Shown: one piece after another, positions 52,202 to 61,214 of the stretch | How the letters are laid out: each line of letters starts with the position of its first letter | Position numbering within the stretch: position 1 is the stretch's first letter | Origin: an uncultured Marinobacter sp. | GTDB taxonomy: Bacteria; Pseudomonadota; Gammaproteobacteria; Pseudomonadales; Oleiphilaceae | DNA: 64,000 bases | Direction of reading: 5' to 3' | Assembly: GCF_913055835.1 (NCBI RefSeq) | Contig: NZ_CAJXKQ010000013.1 | Location: 39,512-103,511, forward strand | Position numbers and translations under genes: made by a program | The notes under the pieces: generated by a model | What the model was told of the DNA's origin: nothing | The model's database searches: none | What the model saw: only the letters and a program-made list of their open reading frames with translations

Positions 52202-53683
52202 ATGTCTGATACTGCTGTGCAGCAATCTGCTGCCTCCGAATCCGTTGCAGAAGGCTCTCTGCTCGACCAGGTCATGGCCAACAGCCGCATGGCGCCGGCG
52301 GATGAGGGTTACGATGTTGCCCGCAAGGGCGTGGCAACGTTTATTGCCAACCTGCTGAAAAGCGACGAAAAAGGCCAGCCGGTCAACAAGGCCCTGGTGG
52401 ACCAGATGGTGGTGGAGCTGGATCGCAAGATCAGCGCCCAGATGGATGAAATCCTGCACGCGCCCAAGCTACAGGAGCTGGAATCCTCCTGGCGCGGCCT
52501 GAAGTTGATGGTCGATCGCACCGACTTCCGCGAAAACATCAAGGTGGATATCCTCCACGCCACCAAGACCGAACTGTTGGAAGACTTCGAATTTGCGCCG
52601 GATGTCACCCAGACCGGCTTCTACAAGCACATCTACTCCACCGAATACGGCCAGTTCGGCGGTGAGCCGGTGGGTGCGGTAGTGGGCAACTACGCCTTCA
52701 CCCCGTCCACGCCCGACATGAAGCTGCTGCAGTACGTGTCGTCGGTCGGCGCCATGGCCCATGCTCCGTTCCTGTCCTCCGTGGCACCGTCGTTCTTTGG
52801 CGTCGACAGCTACCAGGAACTGCCGGCCATCAAGGAACTGAAGGCCGTGTTCGAGGGCCCGAAATACGCCAAGTGGCGGTCCCTGCGGGAATCTGAAGAC
52901 GCCCGCTACCTGGGCCTGACGTCTCCGCGCTTCCTGTTGCGGGTGCCCTACGACCCCACCGAAAACCCGGTGCGCAGCTTCAACTACAAGGAAGACGTGT
53001 CTGGCGATCACGAGCATTACCTGTGGGGCAACACCGCGTATCTGCTGGCCACGCGCCTGACCGAGAGCTTTGCCAAGTACCGCTGGTGCCCGAATATCAT
53101 CGGCCCTCAGAGCGGCGGCGCGGTGGAGGACCTGCCGGTGCATCTGTTCGAATCCTTCGGCCAGCTGGAAGCCAAGATTCCGACCGAAGTGCTGATCACC
53201 GATCGTCGCGAATACGAAATGGCCGACGAGGGTTTCATCGCCCTGACCATGCGCAAGGGCAGCGACAACGCCGCGTTCTTCTCCGCCAACTCGGTGCAAA
53301 AACCCAAGCAGTTCCCCAACACCAAGGAAGGCAAGGAAGCGGAAACCAACTACAAGCTGGGTACCCAGCTGCCCTACATGATGATCGTTAACCGCCTGGC
53401 CCACTACATCAAGGTACTGCAGCGGGAACAGATCGGCTCCTGGAAAGAACGCCAGGATCTGGAACGGGAACTGAACACCTGGATTCGCCAGTACGTGGCC
53501 GACCAGGAAAACCCGCCCGCAGAAGTCCGCAGCCGTCGGCCCTTGCGCGCGGCTCAGGTCACCGTCTCTGACGTGGAAGGCGATCCGGGCTGGTACCAGG
53601 TGTCCCTGGCGGTGCGTCCGCACTTCAAGTACATGGGTGCCAACTTCGAACTGTCACTGGTTGGCCGGCTGGACAAGGACTGA
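52202..53683 (+). CDS. tssC: type VI secretion sheath protein TssC (VipB)
   Basis: This 493-residue large sheath subunit has family blocks ESSWRGLKLMVDRTDFRENIKVDIL, PVGAVVGNYAFTPSTPDMKLLQYVS, FMLRxPY-like LTSPRFLLRVPYDPTENPVRSFNY, and the C-terminal VTVSDVEGDPGWYQVSLAVRPHFKYMGANFELSL. The N-terminal part supplies the helix read by the ClpV recycling ATPase when the sheath contracts. It follows tssB by 54 bases with a ribosome-binding site. The frame is intact. Confidence 0.97.
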   Translation: MSDTAVQQSAASESVAEGSLLDQVMANSRMAPADEGYDVARKGVATFIANLLKSDEKGQPVNKALVDQMVVELDRKISAQMDEILHAPKLQELESSWRGLKLMVDRTDFRENIKVDILHATKTELLEDFEFAPDVTQTGFYKHIYSTEYGQFGGEPVGAVVGNYAFTPSTPDMKLLQYVSSVGAMAHAPFLSSVAPSFFGVDSYQELPAIKELKAVFEGPKYAKWRSLRESEDARYLGLTSPRFLLRVPYDPTENPVRSFNYKEDVSGDHEHYLWGNTAYLLATRLTESFAKYRWCPNIIGPQSGGAVEDLPVHLFESFGQLEAKIPTEVLITDRREYEMADEGFIALTMRKGSDNAAFFSANSVQKPKQFPNTKEGKEAETNYKLGTQLPYMMIVNRLAHYIKVLQREQIGSWKERQDLERELNTWIRQYVADQENPPAEVRSRRPLRAAQVTVSDVEGDPGWYQVSLAVRPHFKYMGANFELSLVGRLDKD

Positions 53684-53686
53684 TCC

Positions 53687-54127
53687 GTGTTCCAGCACCC
53701 GGCCAGCGACGGATCGCAGGCCGGCACCGGCAGCCTGTTCGAACGACTGGAGCAGGCGGCTGAACCGGCCGGCCAGAGTATGGGAGAAGTAACCCACGTG
53801 GTTGAGTCCATCAAGCGCCACCTGGTGCGCCTGCTGAATGCCCACCCGGGCAACAGCGCCAGCGTACCGGACCTGGGGTTACTGGATTTCAACGACGCCA
53901 CCCTCGGCACCCACGATCTGAGCGTCCAGATCCGAGGCGCGATCCGGCAGTGCATCGAGAAGTTCGAACCCAGGGTGAAGCGGGTTGATGTGGTCAATCT
54001 GCCCCAGGGACCCGATCCGCTGCAGCTGCGGTTTCAGGTGACGGTCTATCTGAACGTCGGTTCGAAAGACGACAAAACAACCATAGATTTGGTTCTGGAT
54101 GACAAGCGGTATTACCGCGTGATTTAG
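53687..54127 (+). CDS. tssE: type VI secretion baseplate protein TssE (gp25-like)
   Basis: This 146-residue baseplate component is related to phage T4 gp25. The block HVVESIKRHLVRLLNAHPGNSASVPDLGLLDFND, with the LN..PG.....PxYGL-like pattern, and the ending VTVYLNVGSKDDKTTIDLVLDDKRYYRV match the family. The start is GTG three bases after the tssC stop, with AAGGA upstream. Two long hairpins lie between it and tssF, breaking an otherwise tight operon. Confidence 0.93.
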   Translation: MFQHPASDGSQAGTGSLFERLEQAAEPAGQSMGEVTHVVESIKRHLVRLLNAHPGNSASVPDLGLLDFNDATLGTHDLSVQIRGAIRQCIEKFEPRVKRVDVVNLPQGPDPLQLRFQVTVYLNVGSKDDKTTIDLVLDDKRYYRVI

Positions 54128-54139
54128 ACAGCAGGGAAA

Positions 54140-54231
54140 GGAGGGGGTGGCGACACTTTTCTTCTGGGAAAAAACAACTCGCTTCGCTCAGACATCTTTT
54201 TTCCCGCCAGAAAAGCATCCCCACCCCCTCC
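54140..54231. repeat. symmetric long hairpin after tssE
   Basis: Three perfectly paired blocks are separated by internal loops of equal size on both sides: GGAGGGGGTGG/CCACCCCCTCC (11), a 6/6 loop, TTTTCT/AGAAAA (6), a 3/3 loop, and GGGAAAAAA/TTTTTTCCC (9). The 22-base apical loop includes ACTCGCTTCGCTCAGAC. There is no open frame across it. It is unrelated in core sequence to elements A and B. Confidence 0.8.
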
Positions 54232-54280
54232 GGCAGACCTGAGTGCTAATTGCTCTGGGCTGTTTTGAAGGCAAGGATGA

Positions 54281-54395
54281 GAGCAGGGGTGTGGTTGATC
54301 TTTCCAAAAGTGTGCGGAGCCATGGATGGCGGAGCCCAAGCGTCCCATGGACGGGCTTGAAGCGTCTTTTGGAAAGATCAACCACGCCCCTGCTC
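54281..54395. repeat. long-stem inverted repeat element B (conserved core on plus strand)
   Basis: Arms 54281-54310 and 54366-54395 pair at 29 of 30 positions, and the odd pair (T/G) would be a G-U wobble in RNA. The arm begins GAGCAGGGGTGTGGTTGATC, unlike element A. The 55-base loop shares GTGCGGAGCCATGGATGGCG and onward with element A in the opposite orientation. It lies just upstream of the tssF ribosome-binding site, so an RNA hairpin could affect tssF expression. Confidence 0.85.
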
Positions 54396-54419
54396 GGAGC
54401 CAGACAAGGTGCAGTAACG

Positions 54420-56192
54420 ATGAAGTTAAATCGATTTTACAGGGACGAGTTGAGTTTTCTCAGGCTCCAGGGCCGGGAATTCGCGGATGCCCATCCTCAG
54501 CTGACCCGGTTTTTGTCCGAGCAGAGCACCGATCCGGATGTTGAACGGCTGCTGGAAGGCTTTGCGTTTCTCACCGGAAAACTCCGCGAAAAAGTCGAAG
54601 ACGAGTTCCCGGAAATCACCCATTCGCTGCTGAACATGCTGTGGCCAAATTACCTTCGACCAGTGCCCAGTTGCACCATCATGCGTTTCGACCCGCAACT
54701 GCATGCCATCAGCGAACGCCAGCGGGTGGACCGACACACTGAAATCAAAAGCCGGCCCCTGGGCGACACCATGCGCCAGACCCAGTGCCGGTTCCGCACC
54801 TGCCGGGCGGTGGACGTTTACCCGGTCAGCGTCGCTGCGGCCCACGCGGAACACTCGCGGGAAGTCTCATCCGTGACCGTGGACCTGGCCCTGCATACGG
54901 ATCAGCCGCTGTCGTCTCTCGGCATGGGCAGTTTGCGGTTTTATCTCGGTGGCGAAAGCCACATTGCCGAGACGCTGTTCCTGTGGCTCAACCATTACCT
55001 GGAACGCATCGATCTGGTGGTGGGCGACGCTGTTTACCGCCTACCTGCCTCACTGTTGCAGCCGGTGGGTTTTGGCAACGACGAGGCTCTGCTGCCGTAC
55101 CCAAAGAACGCCTACCCCGGCTACCGCATCCTGCAGGAATACCTCAGCTTCCCGGAAGCCTTCCGTTTCGTGGACATCCACGGCCTGGCCCGCCGGCTGC
55201 CGGCGGTGCAGGCGGACGAAATCAGCCTGCGTTTTCATTTCAGCCGGATATTGCCGCCGGATGTGAAAGTGCGGGAGGACAATTTCCAACTCTACTGCAC
55301 CCCGGCGGTGAACCTGTTCACCCACGAGGGCGAGCCAGTGGATCTGAACGGTCGCCAGACCGAATACCGGATTTCGCCGTCCAGCCGCTCGCCGGATCAT
55401 TTTGAAGTATTCAGCATCGAGCAGGTGGAAGGCTGGCTGGAGGGCCGGTCAGGGCGCGGTGAGCCCCGGATCTACACCGCGTTTGAAAGTTTCCAGCATG
55501 AAGTGGAACGGGACCGCGGGCGCACCGCCCTTTACTACCGGATCCGCGCCCGAGACAGCGTTCGTGGGGATGGCTTTGACCATTACATATCGTTCGTCCG
55601 GGGCGACGAGTCTGAATGCCTTAACCGGCAGGAGGCGATCTCCCTCACCCTCACCTGCACCAACCGCCAGCTCCCCAGCCAGCTGGCGGTGGGCGAAATC
55701 TGCATGGCCACCGAGAGCACGCCGGCGTTTGCCACCTTCAGTAACATTACCCGGCCCACTGCGACCCTGCGGCCAACTCTGGATGGCAGCCTGTTGTGGA
55801 CGCTGATCTCGAATCTGTCCCTCAATTACCTGTCCATGCTGGACGTGGATGCGCTGCGAACAGTGCTTCGAGTCTATGATTTCCGGGCCCTGGTGGACCG
55901 CCAGGCGGAGCGGGTGTCCCAGAAACGACTGGCTGGTATTACCGGTATCGAGACGGCTCCGGTTGACCGGATGGTCAGGGGCCTGCCGGTGCGGGGGATT
56001 CGCTCGGTACTGAAACTGGACCAGCAGGCCTTTGCATCAGAAGGCGATCTCTACCTGTTCGGTACGGTTCTCAGCCAGTTCTTTGCTCTTTATGCCAGTA
56101 TCAACGCATTTCACCAACTGGAAGTGGTGAACACCGATAACCAGGAACGGTACACATGGACGTTACAGCAAGGTCAGCAGCCGCTGATGTAG
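54420..56192 (+). CDS. tssF: type VI secretion baseplate protein TssF
   Basis: This is a 590-residue baseplate wedge protein. The start NRFYRDELSFLRLQGREFADAHPQLTRFLSEQSTDPDVERLLEGFAFLTGKLREKVEDEFPE is the TssF hallmark, followed by HSLLNMLWPNYLRPVPSCTIMRF. The ORF track begins at 54243 within the repeat. The ATG at 54420 (MKLNRFYRDEL) has AAGGTG upstream. It overlaps tssG by 37 bases. The leader consists almost entirely of hairpin element B. Confidence 0.96.
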   Translation: MKLNRFYRDELSFLRLQGREFADAHPQLTRFLSEQSTDPDVERLLEGFAFLTGKLREKVEDEFPEITHSLLNMLWPNYLRPVPSCTIMRFDPQLHAISERQRVDRHTEIKSRPLGDTMRQTQCRFRTCRAVDVYPVSVAAAHAEHSREVSSVTVDLALHTDQPLSSLGMGSLRFYLGGESHIAETLFLWLNHYLERIDLVVGDAVYRLPASLLQPVGFGNDEALLPYPKNAYPGYRILQEYLSFPEAFRFVDIHGLARRLPAVQADEISLRFHFSRILPPDVKVREDNFQLYCTPAVNLFTHEGEPVDLNGRQTEYRISPSSRSPDHFEVFSIEQVEGWLEGRSGRGEPRIYTAFESFQHEVERDRGRTALYYRIRARDSVRGDGFDHYISFVRGDESECLNRQEAISLTLTCTNRQLPSQLAVGEICMATESTPAFATFSNITRPTATLRPTLDGSLLWTLISNLSLNYLSMLDVDALRTVLRVYDFRALVDRQAERVSQKRLAGITGIETAPVDRMVRGLPVRGIRSVLKLDQQAFASEGDLYLFGTVLSQFFALYASINAFHQLEVVNTDNQERYTWTLQQGQQPLM

Positions 56193-57172
56193 CCGAGCTG
56201 CAACCCGTTCTGGGTAATGCGCGGCGATACAGTTTTTTCCAGCTGGTGGACTTGATTCACCGGCACCACGGGGACGACCTGGAGCGCACCGCCGATGACC
56301 AGCCCCGGCAGGAGCGGATCCGGTTTTCGGCGTCTGCCGGCCTGGGGTTTCCCGGCAGCGACGTGGTCTCGGCGCTGTCGCCGGAACATGAACACGCCCC
56401 GTACCAGATGGAAGTCAGCTTTCTGGGGTTGCACGGATCGCAGTCGCCGCTGCCGGGCTATTACCTGGAGGATCTGGCCTGGGAAGCGGGCCAGAATCTG
56501 GGTATCCGCCGGCATTTTCTGGATTTTTTCAATCATCGCCTGGTTACGCTGTTCCACCGGGCGTGGCGCAAGTATCGCTATTACGTTCGGTTTCAACCCG
56601 GTGCCTCGGACGGCTTTTCAGAGCTGATCTTTGCCCTGATCGGGCTTGGCGACAGCCGGTTGCGGGAGGCGACACCGGTTAACTGGTCAAAGATGCTGGC
56701 CTATTCCGGCCTGATGGCCGGTCGCAGCCGGTCGCCGGAGGTAGTGAGCGGCATCGTTGCCCATTGCTTCGATCTGGAGGATGTCAGTATTGAACAGTGG
56801 GTTCTGCGTAAGGTGGCTATCGCCGATGATCAACAGACCCGACTGGGCCAGACCAACGCCTGTCTGGGCAGCGACACACTGGTGGGATCGGCCATCCGGG
56901 ATCGCAGTGGCAAATTCGTACTCCGGTTGCGGAATCTCAGTCGACAGCGCTTTGCGGATTTCCTGCCCAATGGCCAGGACCACCAGCGCCTGGTCAAACT
57001 GGTGGAGTTCGCTACACGGGAGCAACTGGCCTACGACCTGGAGCTTCAAATGCGTCCGAAGGACATCCGCCCCATGCAGTTGGGGGAAGATGTGCGGCTT
57101 GGCTGGAATTCCTTCGTGACCCCGGAAAAGGCCCGGCGCCGACCGGCGGTCCGGATTCAGATTCGCCGGTAA
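56156..57172 (+). CDS. tssG: type VI secretion baseplate protein TssG
   Basis: This 338-residue baseplate wedge partner of TssF has family blocks YSFFQLVDLIHRHHGDD near the N-terminus, IRFSASAGLGFPGSDV, VSFLGLHGSQSPLPGYYLEDL, LDFFNHRLVTLFHRAWRKYRY and CLGSDTLVGSAIRDRSGKFVLRL. The long overlap with tssF (37 bases in another frame) is common in this pair and indicates coupled translation. The tssF C-terminus is not disturbed. Confidence 0.95.
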   Translation: MDVTARSAAADVAELQPVLGNARRYSFFQLVDLIHRHHGDDLERTADDQPRQERIRFSASAGLGFPGSDVVSALSPEHEHAPYQMEVSFLGLHGSQSPLPGYYLEDLAWEAGQNLGIRRHFLDFFNHRLVTLFHRAWRKYRYYVRFQPGASDGFSELIFALIGLGDSRLREATPVNWSKMLAYSGLMAGRSRSPEVVSGIVAHCFDLEDVSIEQWVLRKVAIADDQQTRLGQTNACLGSDTLVGSAIRDRSGKFVLRLRNLSRQRFADFLPNGQDHQRLVKLVEFATREQLAYDLELQMRPKDIRPMQLGEDVRLGWNSFVTPEKARRRPAVRIQIRR

Positions 57173-57192
57173 ACCCGGCAGGGAAGGCATTC

Positions 57193-58509
57193 ATGGATGA
57201 ACAACAGGCTGCGGGCCTCAAGCTGACAGTCACCAATCCGACCGTTGCCGGCGGTGGAGCAACCATCGAGCATTGTTTCAGCGCTCGCGGTGGCTCTATC
57301 GGTACAGCGGCCAGTGATACCTGGCGGTTATCCTCCCAGCGAACGGGAGCGGTTCCCGGTCACGCGGAGATCCGTTTTCTGGATGGCGGCTTCTGCCTGA
57401 TTGATCGCAGTGGCCGGACCTACATCAATAGCGCAAGTCAGCCTGTGGGCAGGGGCCGTCGGGCACGCCTGAAACATGGAGACGTCGTCAGTATCGGTCG
57501 CTATCAGCTTCGTGCGGAGTTGGCCGAGGCTGTTGGCGAACCGTTGCTTGAGAGCGGTGAAGCAGAGCGGGCCGGGCAACTGATCAATGTCTATGAAGGG
57601 CCGCTGGTGCGGGCCGAGGACTCAACCAGCCAGACCGAGAACCCGGAGCCGCTGCAAAATTTTGCCCCGGTAGCCGGGGAGGCGGCCAGTGATGACCCAT
57701 TGGCACCGTGGACCGATCAGCCGGAAGAACAAACGTCGGACACCGACGCGCTGATGGTGAGTGAAACCTCCTGGCGAGCTGCTGGAAGGGAGGTTTCGGA
57801 TGAGTACCGTGAAAACCGCGATGTAGCGATGGGCCTGCCCGTTCGCAAAGGAGAAAAAGACAGGATGTCTGAGATTACAAAGAGTACTGATCGCCGGGAG
57901 GCTTCAGACCAGAGCAGCAAACACATCAGTGGTGCCCCCCTGTTGCGGGGTATGGAAGCCGGGCTGGACTTTGCCGACAGCGATGAGATGCGCCTGTTCC
58001 TGGAGGAAGCGGGGCAGACTCTGAAGGCGACCGTGGAGGGTTTGTTGGCTCTGCACCAGGGCGAAGACAGCAGACATCAGGCGCTGCGAACCCGTTTGCA
58101 ACCCATTGAGGATAATCCACTGCGGTTGGGTGAGGGGTATGAAGACACGGTGCAGACCCTGTTCGCCAGCCACCGTAGCCCGGTTCACCTCTCGGCGCCG
58201 GCAGCGGTACGGGAGAGTCTGCAGAGCCTCAATCACCACCAGCAGGCAACCCGTGAGGCTATCAGCGAGGCACTGGAGGCCATCCTGCATGCTTTTTCGC
58301 CCGAGGCCTTGCTGCGTCGTTTCCATGGTTACCGACGGGGACTGCGCCAGAACGAGGACGAGGGACGCTGGGCATGGGATATGTACCAGCATTATTACCG
58401 GGAATTGAAATCCAGCCGTCAGCAGGGATTCGAGCGTCTGTTCCAGGAAGTGTTCGAACAGGCCTACGACCAGAACCTGCGCCAACTACAGAGGGAGAAC
58501 CCGTTGTGA
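57193..58509 (+). CDS. tagH: type VI secretion FHA-domain protein TagH
   Basis: The 438-residue protein has an N-terminal FHA phosphothreonine-binding domain (GGSIGTAASDTWRLSS, GHAEIRFLDGGFCLIDRSGRTYIN, HGDVVSIGRYQLRAEL). A disordered acidic middle and a C-terminal alpha-helical domain follow (LFLEEAGQTLKATVEGLLAL to EGRWAWDMYQHYYRELKSS), as in TagH/Fha proteins. In systems with threonine phosphorylation it transmits the PpkA signal to assembly, but no ppkA or pppA is visible here. AGGGAAGG precedes the ATG. The gene overlaps tssJ. Confidence 0.9.
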   Translation: MDEQQAAGLKLTVTNPTVAGGGATIEHCFSARGGSIGTAASDTWRLSSQRTGAVPGHAEIRFLDGGFCLIDRSGRTYINSASQPVGRGRRARLKHGDVVSIGRYQLRAELAEAVGEPLLESGEAERAGQLINVYEGPLVRAEDSTSQTENPEPLQNFAPVAGEAASDDPLAPWTDQPEEQTSDTDALMVSETSWRAAGREVSDEYRENRDVAMGLPVRKGEKDRMSEITKSTDRREASDQSSKHISGAPLLRGMEAGLDFADSDEMRLFLEEAGQTLKATVEGLLALHQGEDSRHQALRTRLQPIEDNPLRLGEGYEDTVQTLFASHRSPVHLSAPAAVRESLQSLNHHQQATREAISEALEAILHAFSPEALLRRFHGYRRGLRQNEDEGRWAWDMYQHYYRELKSSRQQGFERLFQEVFEQAYDQNLRQLQRENPL

Positions 58510-59039
58510 AGACCTGCAAATGGAGTTTGCTGGCCATCGTATTCGTGCTTGCCGGATGCAGCACCCCCTATAACGCGGTCACCAAAACCGCAAAAGTGCT
58601 CTGGGACCCGGATATCCCGGTGGGATACCCGGAGGATCTGCCCAGCCGGGTTGGTCTGACCATGGTGGCCGAACCGGATGTAAACCCGAATGAATCCCTG
58701 GCACCCACGCCCATTGCGTTTCAGATCATCGAGATGCGGGACAGCTCACTGTTGATGGCCGGGGATTTCGACCAGCTACTGAGTGACCTGGAGGCGTCAC
58801 TGGGCCAGAACTATGTGGACCACAGCGATTACTCCCTGGTGCCGGGCCAGTTCAAGTTCATCGAACCTTTCGAGATTGGCGATGATACCCGATTTATCGG
58901 CGTGATCGCCTTTTACGCCTACCCCAACCTGTCCCAGTGGAAGAAGGTGGTAAAGGTGGATCCAATCGGCGGCCGCTACAACCTGCTGGTGAATCTGCGG
59001 GAGCGGGAAGTTCAACTCAAGCATTCGGATGACACCTGA
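58506..59039 (+). CDS. tssJ: type VI secretion outer-membrane lipoprotein TssJ
   Basis: This 177-residue lipoprotein anchors the TssJLM membrane complex in the outer membrane. The signal TCKWSLLAIVFVLAGC ends in a lipobox (LAGC), followed by STPYNAVTKTAKVLWDPDIPVGYPEDLPSRVGLTMVAEPDVN, typical of TssJ. The start is GTG at 58506, overlapping the tagH stop (GTGA), with GAGGGAGA upstream. The track ORF begins earlier, at 58374, inside tagH. The stop overlaps the tssK start (TGATG). Confidence 0.93.
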   Translation: MKTCKWSLLAIVFVLAGCSTPYNAVTKTAKVLWDPDIPVGYPEDLPSRVGLTMVAEPDVNPNESLAPTPIAFQIIEMRDSSLLMAGDFDQLLSDLEASLGQNYVDHSDYSLVPGQFKFIEPFEIGDDTRFIGVIAFYAYPNLSQWKKVVKVDPIGGRYNLLVNLREREVQLKHSDDT

Positions 59040-60373
59040 TGGCACTAACCAATCGAGTCGTCTGGAGTGATGGCCTGTTCATCAAGCCCCAGCACTTCCA
59101 GCAACAGCAGCGATATCTGGAACACCAGATCAATGAACGGGCGCTCGCGATCTCCGATTATCTTTATGGCTTCAGCAACCTGGAACTGAATGCAGAGTAC
59201 CTGAGTTTCGGACGGATTGGCCTCGTGCGGGCATCCGGACTGTTCCCGGATGGCACCCGCTTCAGCCTGCCCCAGGACGACGTGATGCCGGAGCCCATGG
59301 AAATCACCGATGCCTCCGTGGCCAATCAGGTCGTCTACCTGGCGTTGCCGTTGGGCAGTGAAAGCCTGGCGGAAGTGGAATGGCCGGACGCCCCGGTGGC
59401 CGGTCGGTTCCGTGCCGACTCCCGGGAAATCCGGGATCTGCACTCGATCGACGGCGATGCCCACACCATTGATGTGGGCCGAGTGGCGCCCCGCCTGATG
59501 CTTGAGAGGGAAGATCGCAGCGCCTATGCGGCCTTGGCGATTGGCCGGATTCTTGAAAAACGCCCGGACGGAAGCCTGGTGATGGATCCGAACTTCCTCC
59601 CCACCATGCTGAGTGTGCGAGCCGCACCCAGGCTGCAGCGATTCGTCGGTGAAATGGCAGGCTTGATGCGGGAGCGGGCACGCAATATCGCCGAGCGTGT
59701 CGGTGCACCGGGGCAGGGTGGCGTTGCGGACGTGGCGGACTTTATGTTGCTGGAGATGCTGAACCGGGCTCATCCCAGATTCATGCACCTGGCCCGCCTG
59801 CGCCAGTTGCATCCCGAACGGCTGTTCGAAGCCCTGCTTGAGCTGTGTGGCGAGCTGGTGACCTTTACCGACGAAGGACGCCTGCCGAGAGAGTACCCGG
59901 CCTATGACCACGATCTGCCGGAGGATTGTTTTACCCCGCTCATGCAGGTTCTGCGGCAGTCCCTGAGCACGGTGCTGGAACCGAGGGCGTTGGCTATCCA
60001 GCTCCAGCAGCGCCAGTACGGCCTGACCGTGGCCCCGGTTCAGGACGCCCAGTTGGTCCGGGATGCGGAATTCATTCTTGCGGTCAAAGCCGACATGCCA
60101 CTGGACGATCTGCGCAAGCAGTTCACCCAGCAGTGCAAGGTGGCCTCGGTGGAAAAAATCCGGGATCTCATCAGCCTGCAACTGCCGGGAATACCGCTCG
60201 CCCCGTTACCGGTCGCACCCCGGCAATTGCCGTACCACGCCGGCTTCGTCTACTTCCGCCTGGACGACCAGAGCCAGGCCTGGCAAATGCTTGACAACGC
60301 GAGCGGCTTTGCATTCCACGTGGCCGGCAGTTTCCCGGGCATGGAAATGCAGTTCTGGGCAATCAGGAGCTAA
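59039..60373 (+). CDS. tssK: type VI secretion baseplate-membrane connector TssK
   Basis: The 444-residue protein links the baseplate to the membrane complex. The start NRVVWSDGLFIKPQHFQQQQRYLEHQINERALAIS is the TssK signature. VRAAPRLQRFVGEMAGLMRERARNIAER and the C-terminal LPYHAGFVYFRLDDQSQAWQMLDNASGFAFHVAGSFPGMEMQFWAI block are also typical. It starts within the tssJ stop codon region (TGATG) and precedes tssL by three bases, so it is tightly coupled in the operon. Confidence 0.96.
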   Translation: MALTNRVVWSDGLFIKPQHFQQQQRYLEHQINERALAISDYLYGFSNLELNAEYLSFGRIGLVRASGLFPDGTRFSLPQDDVMPEPMEITDASVANQVVYLALPLGSESLAEVEWPDAPVAGRFRADSREIRDLHSIDGDAHTIDVGRVAPRLMLEREDRSAYAALAIGRILEKRPDGSLVMDPNFLPTMLSVRAAPRLQRFVGEMAGLMRERARNIAERVGAPGQGGVADVADFMLLEMLNRAHPRFMHLARLRQLHPERLFEALLELCGELVTFTDEGRLPREYPAYDHDLPEDCFTPLMQVLRQSLSTVLEPRALAIQLQQRQYGLTVAPVQDAQLVRDAEFILAVKADMPLDDLRKQFTQQCKVASVEKIRDLISLQLPGIPLAPLPVAPRQLPYHAGFVYFRLDDQSQAWQMLDNASGFAFHVAGSFPGMEMQFWAIRS

Positions 60374-60376
60374 ATC

Positions 60377-61204
60377 ATGGCAGATGCACAGGTAATGGAC
60401 TTACCCAGTGGCAGCAGGAATTCCGGCAGCAGTGCGTTCAGTGATCTGATTTTTGCCGACAGACGGGGAACAGCTGAGGGCAACAGGGAAGGGCAGGTCG
60501 ACGAGCAGTTCCAGCTCAGAGGATTGGAACATAACCGCCTGATTGATGCCGCCACACCATTGCTTGGCCTGGTGATCAGGATACGCAGGCTGGCAGACTA
60601 TCGCGCGGTGGAAACCCTCTACCAGCAGGTGGTGGATGAGATCGCTGCCATCGACCGGGAACTGGTGGAACAGGGTTACGACCGGCCAGTTGTTGTCGCC
60701 TACCGGTATGTTCTCTGCGCCTTCATCGACGAGGCCGTGCTGGGAACCGACTGGGGCGCCCACAGCGTCTGGTCACAGCACTCCCTGTTGTCCCGCTTCC
60801 ACAACGAGACCTGGGGTGGGGAGAAAGTGTTTGCGATTCTTGCCCGGATGGAGCAGGAACCGGCCCGTTACTGCGACATGTTGTCGTTCATCTACCTGTG
60901 TCTCTGTCTGGGTTTCGAAGGGCGGTACAAGGTGATGGAAAACGGCCGGGATGAATACGACCAGATTGTCCGTGGCCTGCACGAACAACTGAAAGCGTTG
61001 CAGGAGGAGCTGGAACCGGCGCCTCTTGCGGATGCCCGCGCGAATGTAGCGCCAACCCGGAACCGGTTGCGCAGTGGCATGCCCGTCTGGGGCATTGCTG
61101 GTCTGTTTGTGGCGGCCATGGCCGGCATCTACTCCCTGTATAACATGGCACTGAACGAGCGCATCACGGACGTATTGCGCGTACTCGACCAACTACCGAA
61201 ATAA
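60377..61204 (+). CDS. tssL: type VI secretion membrane protein TssL (DotU family)
   Basis: This 275-residue inner-membrane protein of the TssJLM complex has a cytosolic domain with the DotU blocks NRLIDAATPLLGLVIRIRRLADYRAVETLYQQVVDEI, VAYRYVLCAFIDEAVLGTDWG and FLCLCLGFEGRY-like IYLCLCLGFEGRYKVME. One C-terminal membrane segment follows (GMPVWGIAGLFVAAMAGIYSLYNM). There is no C-terminal OmpA-like domain, so peptidoglycan binding must come from another protein. Its partner TssM is not in the window. Confidence 0.95.
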   Translation: MADAQVMDLPSGSRNSGSSAFSDLIFADRRGTAEGNREGQVDEQFQLRGLEHNRLIDAATPLLGLVIRIRRLADYRAVETLYQQVVDEIAAIDRELVEQGYDRPVVVAYRYVLCAFIDEAVLGTDWGAHSVWSQHSLLSRFHNETWGGEKVFAILARMEQEPARYCDMLSFIYLCLCLGFEGRYKVMENGRDEYDQIVRGLHEQLKALQEELEPAPLADARANVAPTRNRLRSGMPVWGIAGLFVAAMAGIYSLYNMALNERITDVLRVLDQLPK

Positions 61205-61214
61205 GGACATCAAC

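Noticed and set aside
52469-53623. 384-residue minus-strand ORF
   Set aside because: It is antisense to tssC, with no start signal and no domain.
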